The position numbers and the translations under genes were made by a program. A DNA stretch of 64,000 nucleotides, taken from the NCBI RefSeq assembly GCF_040365005.1, contig NZ_BAABWV010000005.1, forward strand, positions 186,001 through 250,000. The letters are read 5' to 3'. Below the pieces are notes generated by a model. That model worked only from the letters and a program-made list of their open reading frames with translations, made no database searches and was not told where the DNA came from. How positions within the stretch are numbered: position 1 is the first letter of the stretch; every line of letters starts with the position of its first letter. Positions 17,502 through 25,650 of the stretch are shown here, one piece after another. The stretch is from Antarcticimicrobium sp040365005 (GTDB lineage: Bacteria; Pseudomonadota; Alphaproteobacteria; Rhodobacterales; Rhodobacteraceae).

Positions 17502-17567
17502 GGCCGTCGCATCACCCTGATCCTGGCGCGCAGTCTTGTGTCAATGCGGAACCAAGAGGATTTTCGC

Positions 17568-17592
17568 GCAAATCCGGCTTTCCGGGTTTTGC
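17568..17592 (+). terminator. Possible terminator after the DegT-family gene
   Basis: The inverted repeat has CCGG-CTTT-CCGG at its core, extended by AAA/TTT pairs to GCAAAT...GTTTTGC, with the right arm rich in T. It is 67 bp after the stop codon and before the kinase promoter. Confidence 0.4.
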
Positions 17593-17651
17593 TCAGGCAC
17601 AGTGACGGTGCGGCAAACCGCTGCCAGGAGCCGGTAAAAATCAATTAGATA

Positions 17652-17682
17652 TTGACTAGCCCGCAGGCCGGCAACCTATAGT
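17652..17682 (+). promoter_or_regulatory. Candidate sigma-70-type promoter of the histidine kinase gene
   Basis: TTGACT at 17652-17657 and TATAGT at 17677-17682 (19-bp spacer; 18 if CTATAG is used) lie in an AT-rich stretch that stands out locally. They are 72 bp before the chosen start codon at 17754. Confidence 0.5.
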
Positions 17683-17753
17683 GTAGCCACGAAGAAAAAT
17701 AACAAGATAGGTCACCCTAGGAAAACAGTCGGGCGACATTGAGGAGAGATGAA

Positions 17754-19244
17754 ATGGCTGGCGGCACGGTCCAGGGGGACTTGGCTACTTTGTTTCCCAC
17801 CATCGTTCGACGGTCTCCCGGTACGGCGGCCGGCGAAAGTTTTCTGGCCTATGCCCTGGATCAGCACGCGCTTGTCAGCGTCACAAACGCCGAGGAAAAA
17901 ATCCTCTATGTCAATGATCGCTATGCCGAAATCAGCGGCTACTCCCGCGAGGAACTGATCGGGCAAACCCATCGCCTGTTGCGCTCCGATGAGCATCCCC
18001 CCGAGCTTTACGAGGAACTCTGGGCCACCATCTCCAGCGGCAAGACCTGGAGCGGGGAAGTCAAGCAAATCAAGAAGAGCGGAGAGACGTACTGGGTCAA
18101 GGCGACCATTGTTCCGTTCTTCTCTCCTGACGGGAAGCCCGAGAAATACCTGTCCATCCACACCGATATCACCGAGGTCAAATCGGCCGAGGCGAACTTG
18201 CAGCGGCAGATGTCCTTTGACCACATCAAGGACGAGATCTATCTGTTCTGGCCGGAAACCTATCATGTTTTCTATACCAACCGGAGCGCGCGTATCCGGC
18301 TTCGGGCGTTGGGGCAGGCGGCGACGGAACTGACCCCCTGCGATCTGATCGAAGGGTTTTCGCGCAAGGAGATCGTCGAGCGGGTGAAAAAGCTCCTGTC
18401 CGGCGGAAGTAAGTGGATCAACTTCGAGGCGGAACAGCGACGCCCGGACGGGCGCCGCACACCGGCCGAGGTGACCATCCAGTTGATCCGCCCGCGCCAC
18501 GAGAAACCGCGCTTTCTGGCCCACGTGCGCGACATCAGCCAGCGCAAGCAGGCGGAGCTTGCCAAGCAACAGTTCGTTGCCAATCTCAGCCACGAGTTGC
18601 GAACGCCACTGACCGCGATCAAGGGGGCCTTCGGCCTGATCAACTCCGGACCCGTGGGGGGCGCCGGGGGCACGGCGGGCCGCCTGGCCGACATGGGGCT
18701 CAAGAACACGGCGCGGCTGGAATACCTGATCGAGAACCTGTTGGACATGGAGCGGATCGCGACCGGGCGGAATTCGTCAAAGCTGACCCGGCTGAGCCTC
18801 GACAAGGTGATCGGAGAGGTCATCGCCGACCTGGCGGACTACAGGTCCGAGAAGGGGGTCGAGATTCGCTATGAACCCGCAAAGGCGCCGGTGTGCGTCA
18901 AGGGCGATGCGCTGGGGCTGTCCAAGGTGTTCAGCATCCTGTTGTCGAACGCGGTTCGGTTTTCCGAACCCGGCGGCAGTGTCGATGTTCGGGTGCAACG
19001 GGATGGCGCGCGGGTTGCCGTATCGGTCATCGACCGGGGCATCGGCATTCCAAAGAAGTTTCTCAAGAGCATCTTTCAGCCGTTCACCCAGGCGGATCAG
19101 TCGGATGCACGCACCACAGCCGGGGCCGGTCTCGGCCTCGCGATCGCGCGCTCCATCGTCGAGGAACATGGGGGCTCGATCGAGGTGCAAAGCGTCGAAG
19201 GCCAGGGGGCGGTGTTCTCGTTCTACCTGCTGCCCTGCGTCTAG
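17754..19244 (+). CDS. PAS-domain sensor histidine kinase (orphan)
   Basis: This 496-aa hybrid-free histidine kinase probably is cytoplasmic: no transmembrane segment or signal peptide is seen. Residues about 30-145 form a PAS-PAC module (TNAEEKILYVNDRYAEISGYSREE, cited as NDRYAEISGYSREELIGQ; IHTDITEVKSAE at its end). A second PAS-like region follows (about 155-275, ending VRDISQRKQAE). The HisKA phospho-acceptor is H280 in NLSHELRTPLTAIKG. The ATPase domain has the N-box SILLSNAVRF, G1 DRGIGIP and G2 GAGLGLAIARSIVEEHGG. GAGGAGAG at 17741 supports the ATG at 17754. No response regulator gene is adjacent, so its partner lies elsewhere. The sensed signal is unknown. Confidence 0.92.
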   Translation: MAGGTVQGDLATLFPTIVRRSPGTAAGESFLAYALDQHALVSVTNAEEKILYVNDRYAEISGYSREELIGQTHRLLRSDEHPPELYEELWATISSGKTWSGEVKQIKKSGETYWVKATIVPFFSPDGKPEKYLSIHTDITEVKSAEANLQRQMSFDHIKDEIYLFWPETYHVFYTNRSARIRLRALGQAATELTPCDLIEGFSRKEIVERVKKLLSGGSKWINFEAEQRRPDGRRTPAEVTIQLIRPRHEKPRFLAHVRDISQRKQAELAKQQFVANLSHELRTPLTAIKGAFGLINSGPVGGAGGTAGRLADMGLKNTARLEYLIENLLDMERIATGRNSSKLTRLSLDKVIGEVIADLADYRSEKGVEIRYEPAKAPVCVKGDALGLSKVFSILLSNAVRFSEPGGSVDVRVQRDGARVAVSVIDRGIGIPKKFLKSIFQPFTQADQSDARTTAGAGLGLAIARSIVEEHGGSIEVQSVEGQGAVFSFYLLPCV

Positions 19245-19307
19245 GGGCGCCGCACCGCCAGAAAATCCAACGAAAGGTCGCCGTCCCGGCGGGTCGGCAT
19301 GCAATGC

Positions 19308-19337
19308 TTGACGCGACTCATGTCTTGCCCGTATTAA
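19308..19337 (+). promoter_or_regulatory. Candidate promoter of the isovaleryl-CoA dehydrogenase gene
   Basis: TTGACG at 19308-19313, an 18-bp spacer, and TATTAA at 19332-19337. The predicted start point falls inside the palindrome that follows immediately. Confidence 0.45.
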
Positions 19338-19354
19338 ATGAACACGTGTTCATT
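19337..19354. promoter_or_regulatory. 18-bp perfect palindromic operator before isovaleryl-CoA dehydrogenase
   Basis: The sequence AATGAACAC followed by GTGTTCATT is a perfect palindrome without loop. It overlaps the expected transcription start and ends 19 bp before the ATG at 19374. The position is that of a repressor operator, as for TetR- or MerR-type regulators of leucine and fatty-acid catabolism; no regulator gene lies in the cluster. Confidence 0.65.
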
Positions 19355-19373
19355 AAATGCGCCGGGAGGGGCC

Positions 19374-20537
19374 ATGTTTAACGCAACCATGCAATTCGAT
19401 CTGGGTGAGGATGTGAATGCGCTGCGCGAGATGGTGCATCGCTGGGCGCAGGAGCGGGTCAAACCGATGGCGGCCGAGATCGACCGCAACAATGATTTCC
19501 CGGCCGATCTGTGGAAGGAAATGGGCGATCTGGGCCTGCTCGGCATCACCGTTTCCGAGGAGTACGGTGGCGCCGGCATGTCGTACCTGGCCCATACCAT
19601 CGCGGTCGAGGAGATCGCTCGCGCCAGCGCCTCGGTCTCGCTCTCCTACGGGGCGCATTCCAACCTCTGCGTCAACCAGATCAAGCTGAACGCGAACGAG
19701 GAACAGAAGAAGAAATACCTCCCCGGGCTGATCTCAGGCACGCATGTGGGCGCGTTGGCGATGAGCGAACCCGGTGCCGGCTCCGACGTGGTGTCGATGA
19801 AGCTGCGGGCGGAAAAGCGCAACGGCTACTACGTGCTGAACGGCAACAAGTACTGGATCACCAACGGCCCCGACGCCGATACGCTGGTGGTCTATGCCAA
19901 GACCGATCCGGAGGCGGGCGCGCGCGGGATCACCGCCTTTATCGTCGAGAAGACGATGAAGGGGTTCTCGACCTCGCCGCATTTCGACAAGCTGGGCATG
20001 CGCGGCTCCAATACCGCCGAACTGATCTTTGACGATTGCGAGGTGCCGTTCGAGAACGTGCTGGGCGAAGAAGGCAAGGGTGTGCGCGTTCTGATGTCGG
20101 GGCTGGACTATGAGCGCGTGGTGCTGGCCGGGATCGGCACCGGCATCATGGCCGCCTGCCTGGATGAAATCATGCCCTATTTGGCCGAGCGCAAACAATT
20201 CGGCCAGCCGATCGGGAACTTCCAACTCATGCAGGGCAAGATCGCCGACATGTACACCGCGATGAACTCGGCCCGCGCCTATGTCTACGAGGTTGCCAAG
20301 GCCTGCGACAAGGGGGCGGTGACCCGGCAGGATGCGGCGGCCTGCTGTCTCTATGCCTCCGAGGAGGCGATGAAACAGGCGCACCAGGCGGTGCAGGCGA
20401 TGGGCGGCGCGGGCTTTCTGTCGGATGCCGCCGTCAGCCGGATTTTCCGCGATGCCAAGCTGATGGAGATCGGGGCCGGCACCAGCGAGATTCGCCGCAT
20501 GCTGATCGGGCGCGAACTGATGGGCGCGATGGGCTGA
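19374..20537 (+). CDS. liuA: Isovaleryl-CoA dehydrogenase
   Basis: This FAD enzyme oxidises isovaleryl-CoA to 3-methylcrotonyl-CoA in leucine breakdown and passes electrons to ETF. Within the acyl-CoA dehydrogenase family the specificity can be read: the catalytic Glu is at the IVD position, E247 in GLDYERVVL, and the position used by most other family members is Ala368 in IGAGTSEIRR. AMSEPGAGSDVVSMK and YWITNGPDADTLV are FAD-contacting motifs. An in-frame ATG at 19338 lies inside the palindromic operator and is not the start; GGGAGGGG before 19374 is the ribosome binding site (387 aa). The methylcrotonyl-CoA carboxylase genes follow after the ompW interruption. Confidence 0.95.
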   Translation: MFNATMQFDLGEDVNALREMVHRWAQERVKPMAAEIDRNNDFPADLWKEMGDLGLLGITVSEEYGGAGMSYLAHTIAVEEIARASASVSLSYGAHSNLCVNQIKLNANEEQKKKYLPGLISGTHVGALAMSEPGAGSDVVSMKLRAEKRNGYYVLNGNKYWITNGPDADTLVVYAKTDPEAGARGITAFIVEKTMKGFSTSPHFDKLGMRGSNTAELIFDDCEVPFENVLGEEGKGVRVLMSGLDYERVVLAGIGTGIMAACLDEIMPYLAERKQFGQPIGNFQLMQGKIADMYTAMNSARAYVYEVAKACDKGAVTRQDAAACCLYASEEAMKQAHQAVQAMGGAGFLSDAAVSRIFRDAKLMEIGAGTSEIRRMLIGRELMGAMG

Positions 20538-20559
20538 GCGGCCAAGCCGAAACGCAAAC

Positions 20560-20590
20560 GGCCCGCGCGACCGAGGGAGGCGCGCGGGCC
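20560..20590 (-). terminator. GC-rich terminator between liuA and ompW
   Basis: Perfect 10-bp arms GGCCCGCGCG and CGCGCGGGCC flank an 11-nt loop. On the minus strand the stem is followed by GTTTGCGTTT, which suits termination of ompW; it may also stop liuA transcripts. Confidence 0.65.
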
Positions 20591-20634
20591 GGTCAGCGGC
20601 ACCGGGCACACGGCCCGGCGCACATGGGGGGAGA

Positions 20635-21240
20635 TCAGAACCGGTGAATGTAGGAAATGCCCCAGACCAGCGGGTCGATCTCGGCCTCACCGATATAGGC
20701 GCCGTTCAGCGTCACGTCGGACTGGATGTTGACCCAGCGCACGTCCATGCGCAGCGCGCCATTGTTGCCGATGTCGTAATCCACACCCGCATGTGCGGCC
20801 ACGCCCCAGGAATCATCGATCTCGACCACCCCAAGCGGCGAGGTTTCGTCCCAGAAGGTGGTGTAGTTCAGGCCGAGGCCGACAAACGGGGTAAAGGCCG
20901 ACTGGGTCGGAATATGGTAATTCACGGTCAGGGTCGGCGGCAGTTGCTTGACCGTCGCGGCGTAGGCGCCACCGATGTTCACATCATGCTTGAACGGCGT
21001 CGCGGCCAGCAACTCGATACCCCAGTTGTCGCGAAAGAAGTACTCACCCGTGAAGGTCGGACGCACGCTGTCGTCAACCGTCGCTGCGGCACCCGCCAGC
21101 GTACCATTATCGGATTTCGGGTTCACGAGGCCGAACCCGATACCCACGGTCCAATCCCCTTGGGACTGAGCGGCCAAGGGCCCGGCCAGCATCGTGGCCA
21201 GAGCCGTGGAAAAAAGCAATGCAGCCGTTTGGCGTGTCAT
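20635..21240 (-). CDS. ompW: OmpW-family outer membrane protein
   Basis: This is an eight-stranded outer-membrane beta-barrel of the OmpW family, about 201 aa. The signal peptide is MTRQTAALLFSTALATMLAG with cleavage near PLAAQS. Typical blocks are GDWTVGIGFGLVNPK, FFRDNWGIELLAATPF, FTPFVGLGLNYT and the C-terminal WGISYIHRF ending in the aromatic residue needed for barrel insertion. The ATG at 21240 is preceded by AAGGA at 21249-21253; upstream extension to 21375 runs through the promoter. An FNR-type box lies 59 bp upstream. OmpW proteins form channels for small hydrophobic molecules. It lies inside the leucine-catabolism cluster but in the opposite direction. Confidence 0.9.
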   Translation of the reverse strand: MTRQTAALLFSTALATMLAGPLAAQSQGDWTVGIGFGLVNPKSDNGTLAGAAATVDDSVRPTFTGEYFFRDNWGIELLAATPFKHDVNIGGAYAATVKQLPPTLTVNYHIPTQSAFTPFVGLGLNYTTFWDETSPLGVVEIDDSWGVAAHAGVDYDIGNNGALRMDVRWVNIQSDVTLNGAYIGEAEIDPLVWGISYIHRF

Positions 21241-21298
21241 CTGTCTGTCCTTTCTTATTCTCGTGGCCGGACCTTCGCGCCGGGGGGCAGGCGTTTCC

Positions 21299-21312
21299 GT
21301 GATCTGGATCAA
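21299..21312 (-). promoter_or_regulatory. FNR/FnrL-type binding site upstream of ompW
   Basis: Read on the minus strand the 14-mer is TTGAT-CCAG-ATCAC, nine of ten matches to the FNR consensus TTGAT-N4-ATCAA. It is 59 bp before the ompW start and 75 bp before the divergent acyl-CoA synthetase. E. coli ompW is known to respond to FNR. Confidence 0.65.
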
Positions 21313-21386
21313 GTCCGGATCGGGAAGATGCGACGAGGCGATCCGCGCGCCTGTAATAAAGTGACACAAAAACAAAAGGTTGTATC

Positions 21387-22925
21387 GTGATGCCCGCTGA
21401 GGGAATACCCGGTTTGAGCGTAGCGGGGGGCTGGGATGTGCCGCCGCGGTTGAACATGGCCGCGCAAGCCTTGGGCGGCGATCCGGATCGGTTGGCGATC
21501 ATCGACCTGACCGGACCCGCGCGCCGGGATGTGACGGTGGCCGAGCTTGCGGCGATGGCCGATGCGCTGGCCCGGCGCCTGCTGGCCGAGGGCGTTGTAA
21601 CCGGCGACCGGGTCGGCGTGCTGCTCAGCCAATCGCCCTGGTGCGCTGCGGCGCATCTGGCGATCTGGAAGATCGGCGCGATCTCGGTGCCCTTGTTCAA
21701 GCTGTTCAAGCATGACGCGCTGCGCAGCCGGGTGGGAGATGCCGGCGCGCGGCTGGTGCTGACCGATCCCGAGGGCGCAGGACTCCTGGGCGACCTGGCG
21801 ACGCCGCTGATGGTGGAGGAGGCCGGGATCGCGGGCGATCCGGTTCCCTTCGCCGATACCGGCTCCGAGGATCCCGCCGTGTTGATCTATACCTCCGGCA
21901 CCACCGGCAGCCCCAAGGGCGCGCTGCACGCGCACCGGGTGCTGACCGGCCATCTGCCGGGGGTGTTCCTCAGCCATGATCGCCTGGGCCAGCCGGGCGA
22001 TTGCCTGTGGACCCCGGCCGACTGGGCCTGGATCGGCGGGCTGTTCGACGTGCTGATGCCGGGGCTGGCGCTGGGGGTGCCGGTGGTCGCCGCGCGGATG
22101 GAGAAGTTCACCCCCGAAGGGGCCGCGAAGATCATCGCGCAAGCCTCTGTCCGAAACGTGTTTTTCCCGCCCACGGCCCTGCGGATGCTCAAGGCCGCCG
22201 ACCAGGGCGTTCCGGGGCTGCGCTCGGTCGCCTCGGGGGGCGAACCGCTGGGTGCCGAGATGCTGGCCTGGGGCCGTGGTGCCTTCGGCCTCGAGATCAA
22301 TGAGTTCTACGGCCAGACCGAGTGCAACATGATCGCCACCTCCTGCGGCGCCGATTTCCCGGCGCGCCCCGGCTGCATCGGCAAGCCGGTTCCGGGGCAC
22401 GAGATTGCCGTGCTGGACGGGGCTGGGCAACCGACGATGGAGGAGGGCGACGTCGCCGTGCGGCGCGGTTCGGCCTCGATGCTGCTGCAATACTGGAACA
22501 ACCCGGAAGAAACCGCGAAAAAGGTTCAGGGCGACTGGCTGATCACCGGCGATCGCGGCGTCTGGGAGGGGGATTACCTGCGCTTTGTCGGGCGCGAGGA
22601 TGACGTGATCACCAGCGCCGGCTACCGCATCGGCCCGGCCGAGATCGAGGATTGCCTGATGACCCACCCGGATGTCGCCACCGTGGGCGTGGTGGGCAAG
22701 CCCGACCCGCTGCGCACCGAGATCGTCAAGGCCTATGTGGTGCGCAAGCCCGGCGCGACAGCGACCGGGACGGACCTGCAGGCCTATGTGAAAGAGCGAC
22801 TCGCAAGCTATTCATACCCTAGGGAAATCGCCTTTCTCGACGCGCTGCCGATGACGGTGACGGGCAAGGTGATCCGCAAGGAACTCAAACGCCGCGCGGC
22901 GGCGGAACAGGAGGCCGAACAATGA
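21387..22925 (+). CDS. AMP-forming acyl-CoA synthetase
   Basis: This adenylate-forming ligase of about 512 aa activates a carboxylic acid to its CoA thioester via an acyl-AMP. Motifs: P-loop YTSGTTGSPKGALH, A5 region NEFYGQTECN, A7 TGDRGVW, hinge A8 GREDDVITSAGYRIGPAEIE, and the catalytic Lys in MTVTGKVIRKEL. Residue pattern and length fit the medium-chain/acetoacetyl branch rather than acetate-specific Acs. GTG at 21387 and ATG at 21390 are both possible; AAAAGG at 21374-21379 fits the GTG slightly better. It overlaps liuB by 4 bp (ATGA), so a substrate within leucine or branched-chain acid catabolism (isovalerate or acetoacetate) is likely but not proven. Confidence 0.9.
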   Translation: MMPAEGIPGLSVAGGWDVPPRLNMAAQALGGDPDRLAIIDLTGPARRDVTVAELAAMADALARRLLAEGVVTGDRVGVLLSQSPWCAAAHLAIWKIGAISVPLFKLFKHDALRSRVGDAGARLVLTDPEGAGLLGDLATPLMVEEAGIAGDPVPFADTGSEDPAVLIYTSGTTGSPKGALHAHRVLTGHLPGVFLSHDRLGQPGDCLWTPADWAWIGGLFDVLMPGLALGVPVVAARMEKFTPEGAAKIIAQASVRNVFFPPTALRMLKAADQGVPGLRSVASGGEPLGAEMLAWGRGAFGLEINEFYGQTECNMIATSCGADFPARPGCIGKPVPGHEIAVLDGAGQPTMEEGDVAVRRGSASMLLQYWNNPEETAKKVQGDWLITGDRGVWEGDYLRFVGREDDVITSAGYRIGPAEIEDCLMTHPDVATVGVVGKPDPLRTEIVKAYVVRKPGATATGTDLQAYVKERLASYSYPREIAFLDALPMTVTGKVIRKELKRRAAAEQEAEQ

Positions 22926-24526
22926 AACTCGTGTCCAAGATCATCCCCTCGTCCGAGGAGTTTCAGGCCAACCGCGCTGCCCACCTGGAGGCGCTGGCGG
23001 TGATCCGCGAGGCCGCCGAACTGGCGGCGGCGGGCGGTGGCGAGAAATCCCGCGCGCGCCATGTCTCGCGCGGCAAGATGCTGCCACGTGAGCGGGTGGC
23101 GAACCTGCTCGATCCCGGATCGCCATTCCTCGAGATCGGCGCCACGGCGGCGCATGACATGTACGATGGCGCCGCCCCCTGCGCCGGGGTGATCGCCGGG
23201 ATCGGACGGGTCGAGGGGCAGGAGGTCATGGTGGTCTGTAACGACGCCACCGTGAAGGGCGGCACCTATTTCCCGATGACGGTCAAGAAACACCTGCGCG
23301 CGCAGGAGATCGCCGCCGAATGTGGGTTGCCTTGCGTCTATCTGGTGGACAGCGGCGGCGCCAACCTGCCGCAACAGGACGAGGTGTTCCCCGACCGCGA
23401 TCATTTCGGCCGCATCTTCTACAACCAGGCCAACATGTCGGCGCGCGGCATTCCGCAGATCGCCGTGGTGATGGGGTCCTGTACCGCCGGCGGCGCCTAT
23501 GTGCCGGCGATGTCGGACGTGACCATCATCGTCAAGGAACAGGGCACGATCTTCCTCGCCGGTCCGCCGCTGGTCAAGGCGGCGACGGGCGAGGTGGTCA
23601 GCGCCGAGGATCTGGGCGGCGGCGACGTGCATACGCGCCTGTCCGGGGTGGCCGATTACCTGGCCGAGGATGATGCCCATGCGCTGGCGCTGGCCCGCCG
23701 CGCGGTCAGCCATCTGAACCGCGCCAAGCCGCAGACGGTGCAATGGCAATCGCCCGAAGAGCCGGCCTATGACCCCGACGAGATCCTCGGCGCGGTGCCT
23801 GCCGGCCTGCGCACCCCCTATGACATCCGCGAGGTGATCGCGCGGGTGGTCGATGGGTCGCGCTTTGACGAGTTCAAGCCGCGCTTCGGCGAGACCCTCG
23901 TGACCGGCTTTGCCCATCTCAAGGGGTGCCCGGTGGGGATCATCGCCAACAACGGCGTGCTGTTCTCGGAAGCCGCGCAAAAGGGCGCGCATTTCGTCGA
24001 GCTCTGCAGCCAGCGTCATATCCCGCTGCTCTTCCTGCAGAACATCACCGGCTTCATGGTCGGGCGAAAATACGAAAACGAGGGAATCGCGCGCCACGGG
24101 GCCAAGCTGGTCACCGCCGTGGCCACCACCAACGTGCCCAAGATCACCATGCTGGTGGGCGGCAGTTTCGGCGCGGGCAACTACGGCATGGCGGGCCGCG
24201 CCTATCAGCCGCGGTTTCTCTGGACCTGGCCCAATTCCCGCATCAGCGTGATGGGCGGTGAACAGGCGGCGGGCGTACTGGCCACGGTCAAGCGCGACGG
24301 CATCGAACGCAGCGGCGGCAGCTGGTCCGAGGAGGAAGAGGCCGAGTTCAAGCGCCCCACGCTGGAGATGTTCGAGCGCCAGTCGCACCCGCTCTATGCC
24401 GCCGCGCGGCTTTGGGATGACGGCGTGATCGACCCGCGCAAGACCCGCGACGTGCTGGCCCTGTCGCTCAGCGCCGCGCTCAACGCGCCGATCGACGACA
24501 CCCGCTTTGGCGTGTTCCGGATGTGA
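22922..24526 (+). CDS. liuB: Methylcrotonyl-CoA carboxylase, carboxyltransferase (beta) subunit
   Basis: The beta subunit moves CO2 from biotin to 3-methylcrotonyl-CoA. The 534-aa protein carries both crotonase-fold halves: GVIAGIGRVEGQEVMVVCND, VYLVDSGGANLPQQDEVFPD and FGRIFYNQANMSA in the N-domain, and NNGVLFSEAAQKGAHF, FLQNITGFMVG and GGSFGAGNYGMAGRAYQPRF in the C-domain. These are the signatures of MCC beta rather than propionyl- or acetyl-CoA carboxylase. Its ATG overlaps the end of the acyl-CoA synthetase gene. The partner alpha subunit is two genes downstream, beyond a nitronate monooxygenase-like gene. Confidence 0.95.
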   Translation: MKLVSKIIPSSEEFQANRAAHLEALAVIREAAELAAAGGGEKSRARHVSRGKMLPRERVANLLDPGSPFLEIGATAAHDMYDGAAPCAGVIAGIGRVEGQEVMVVCNDATVKGGTYFPMTVKKHLRAQEIAAECGLPCVYLVDSGGANLPQQDEVFPDRDHFGRIFYNQANMSARGIPQIAVVMGSCTAGGAYVPAMSDVTIIVKEQGTIFLAGPPLVKAATGEVVSAEDLGGGDVHTRLSGVADYLAEDDAHALALARRAVSHLNRAKPQTVQWQSPEEPAYDPDEILGAVPAGLRTPYDIREVIARVVDGSRFDEFKPRFGETLVTGFAHLKGCPVGIIANNGVLFSEAAQKGAHFVELCSQRHIPLLFLQNITGFMVGRKYENEGIARHGAKLVTAVATTNVPKITMLVGGSFGAGNYGMAGRAYQPRFLWTWPNSRISVMGGEQAAGVLATVKRDGIERSGGSWSEEEEAEFKRPTLEMFERQSHPLYAAARLWDDGVIDPRKTRDVLALSLSAALNAPIDDTRFGVFRM

Positions 24527-24548
24527 GCGCGCGGCAGGGAGAGACGCC

Positions 24549-25523
24549 ATGATCGAAACCCGACTGACGAAAGCCTTCGGCATCGACGCCCCGGTGCTTT
24601 GCGCGCCGATGGCGCTGGCCACCGGCGGGCGGTTGGCGGCGGCGGTCACCCGCGTCGGCGGGTTCGGCCTGATTGGCGGGGCCTATTGCGACGCCGACTG
24701 GATCGCGCGGGAGTTCGACGCGGCGGGCAATACGTCTGTCGGCTGCGGCTTCATCACCTGGAAACTGGCGGAAACCCCAAGCCTGCTTGATGCGGTTCTG
24801 GCCCGCAACCCGGCGGCGGTCTTTCTCTCCTTCGGTGATCCGGTGCCCTTCGCCGCCGCGATCCGGGCCGCTGGCGTGCCGCTGATCTGCCAGGTGCAGA
24901 CGCTGGCGGATGCGAAACGGGCGGCCGGGGCAGGGGCCGACGTGATCGTCGCACAGGGGGCCGAGGCCGGGGGGCATGGCGAGAAACGCGCCACCTTGAC
25001 GTTGGTGCCCGAGGTGGCGGACTGGCTTGCCGCGCATTCCCCCGAGACCCTGCTGGTCGCCGCCGGCGGGATTGCCGACGGGCGCGGGCTGGCTGCCGCG
25101 TTGATGCTGGGGGCCGATGGGGTGCTGGTCGGCTCGCGGTTCTGGGCCAGCGCGGAATCGCTGGCCGCGCCCGGCATGACCGAGGCCGCCATCGCCGCCA
25201 GCGGCGACGACACCATCCGCAGCACGGTGATGGACGCGGCACGCGGGCTGAACTGGCCGGGGCGGTACACCGCGCGGGTGCTGAAAAACCCGGTCACCGA
25301 GCGCTGGCACGACGACCCGCAGGGGCTTGCCGCCCACGCCGATGAGATCGCCGCCGGTTGGAAGGCCGGCTGGGATGCGGGCGATCCGGCGCGTGCCAAT
25401 ACCTTTGTCGGCGAGGCGGCGGGCCTGATCCATGACCGGCCACCGGCGGGCGAGATCCTGACCGCGATGGTCGCGCAGGCCGAGGCGTTGCTTGGCGGCA
25501 GCTGGCGGGGAGCGGTGACATGA
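24549..25523 (+). CDS. Nitronate monooxygenase-like FMN protein (2-nitropropane dioxygenase family)
   Basis: The 324-aa TIM-barrel flavoprotein has the family pattern GIDAPVLCAPMALATGG at the N-terminus, the FMN phosphate-binding end of the barrel in AGGIADGRGLAAALMLGADGVLVGSRF, and QGAEAGGHG with the conserved His of class I enzymes. AGGGAGAG about 24536 supports the start at 24549. The family includes nitronate monooxygenases and enoyl reductases such as FabK. Its place between the two methylcrotonyl-CoA carboxylase subunit genes is unusual: either it detoxifies a nitro compound such as propionate-3-nitronate, or it acts as a reductase on a pathway side product. The second idea is inference only. 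Confidence 0.85.
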   Translation: MIETRLTKAFGIDAPVLCAPMALATGGRLAAAVTRVGGFGLIGGAYCDADWIAREFDAAGNTSVGCGFITWKLAETPSLLDAVLARNPAAVFLSFGDPVPFAAAIRAAGVPLICQVQTLADAKRAAGAGADVIVAQGAEAGGHGEKRATLTLVPEVADWLAAHSPETLLVAAGGIADGRGLAAALMLGADGVLVGSRFWASAESLAAPGMTEAAIAASGDDTIRSTVMDAARGLNWPGRYTARVLKNPVTERWHDDPQGLAAHADEIAAGWKAGWDAGDPARANTFVGEAAGLIHDRPPAGEILTAMVAQAEALLGGSWRGAVT

Positions 25524-25533
25524 GCGGGCCCGC

Positions 25534-25600
25534 CTCTTCTTCATTTCCGACCGGCCTTTTTCTGGCAGACACATACTCCGGGGGGCGCCGTTGGCGCGAC
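25534..25600 (-). repeat. Degenerate copy of the dispersed intergenic repeat
   Basis: Read on the minus strand it has GGCGCCCCCCGGAGTAT, then a diverged middle, and GAAGAAG near the end. It fills most of the gap between the flavoprotein gene and liuD. The central part is longer than in the other copies, so this is the weakest member. Confidence 0.4.
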
Positions 25601-25650
25601 ACGGGAACCCACACCGCCCCCGGTGCGCATCCTATGAAAGGACCTGACGC

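Noticed and set aside
17739..17753. TTG start for the histidine kinase
   Set aside because: The in-frame ATG at 17754 has a GAGGAGAG ribosome binding site directly upstream, which the TTG overlaps.
19338..19373. Upstream ATG of liuA giving 12 more residues
   Set aside because: It lies in the palindromic operator and has no ribosome binding site; the ATG at 19374 has GGGAGGGG in place.
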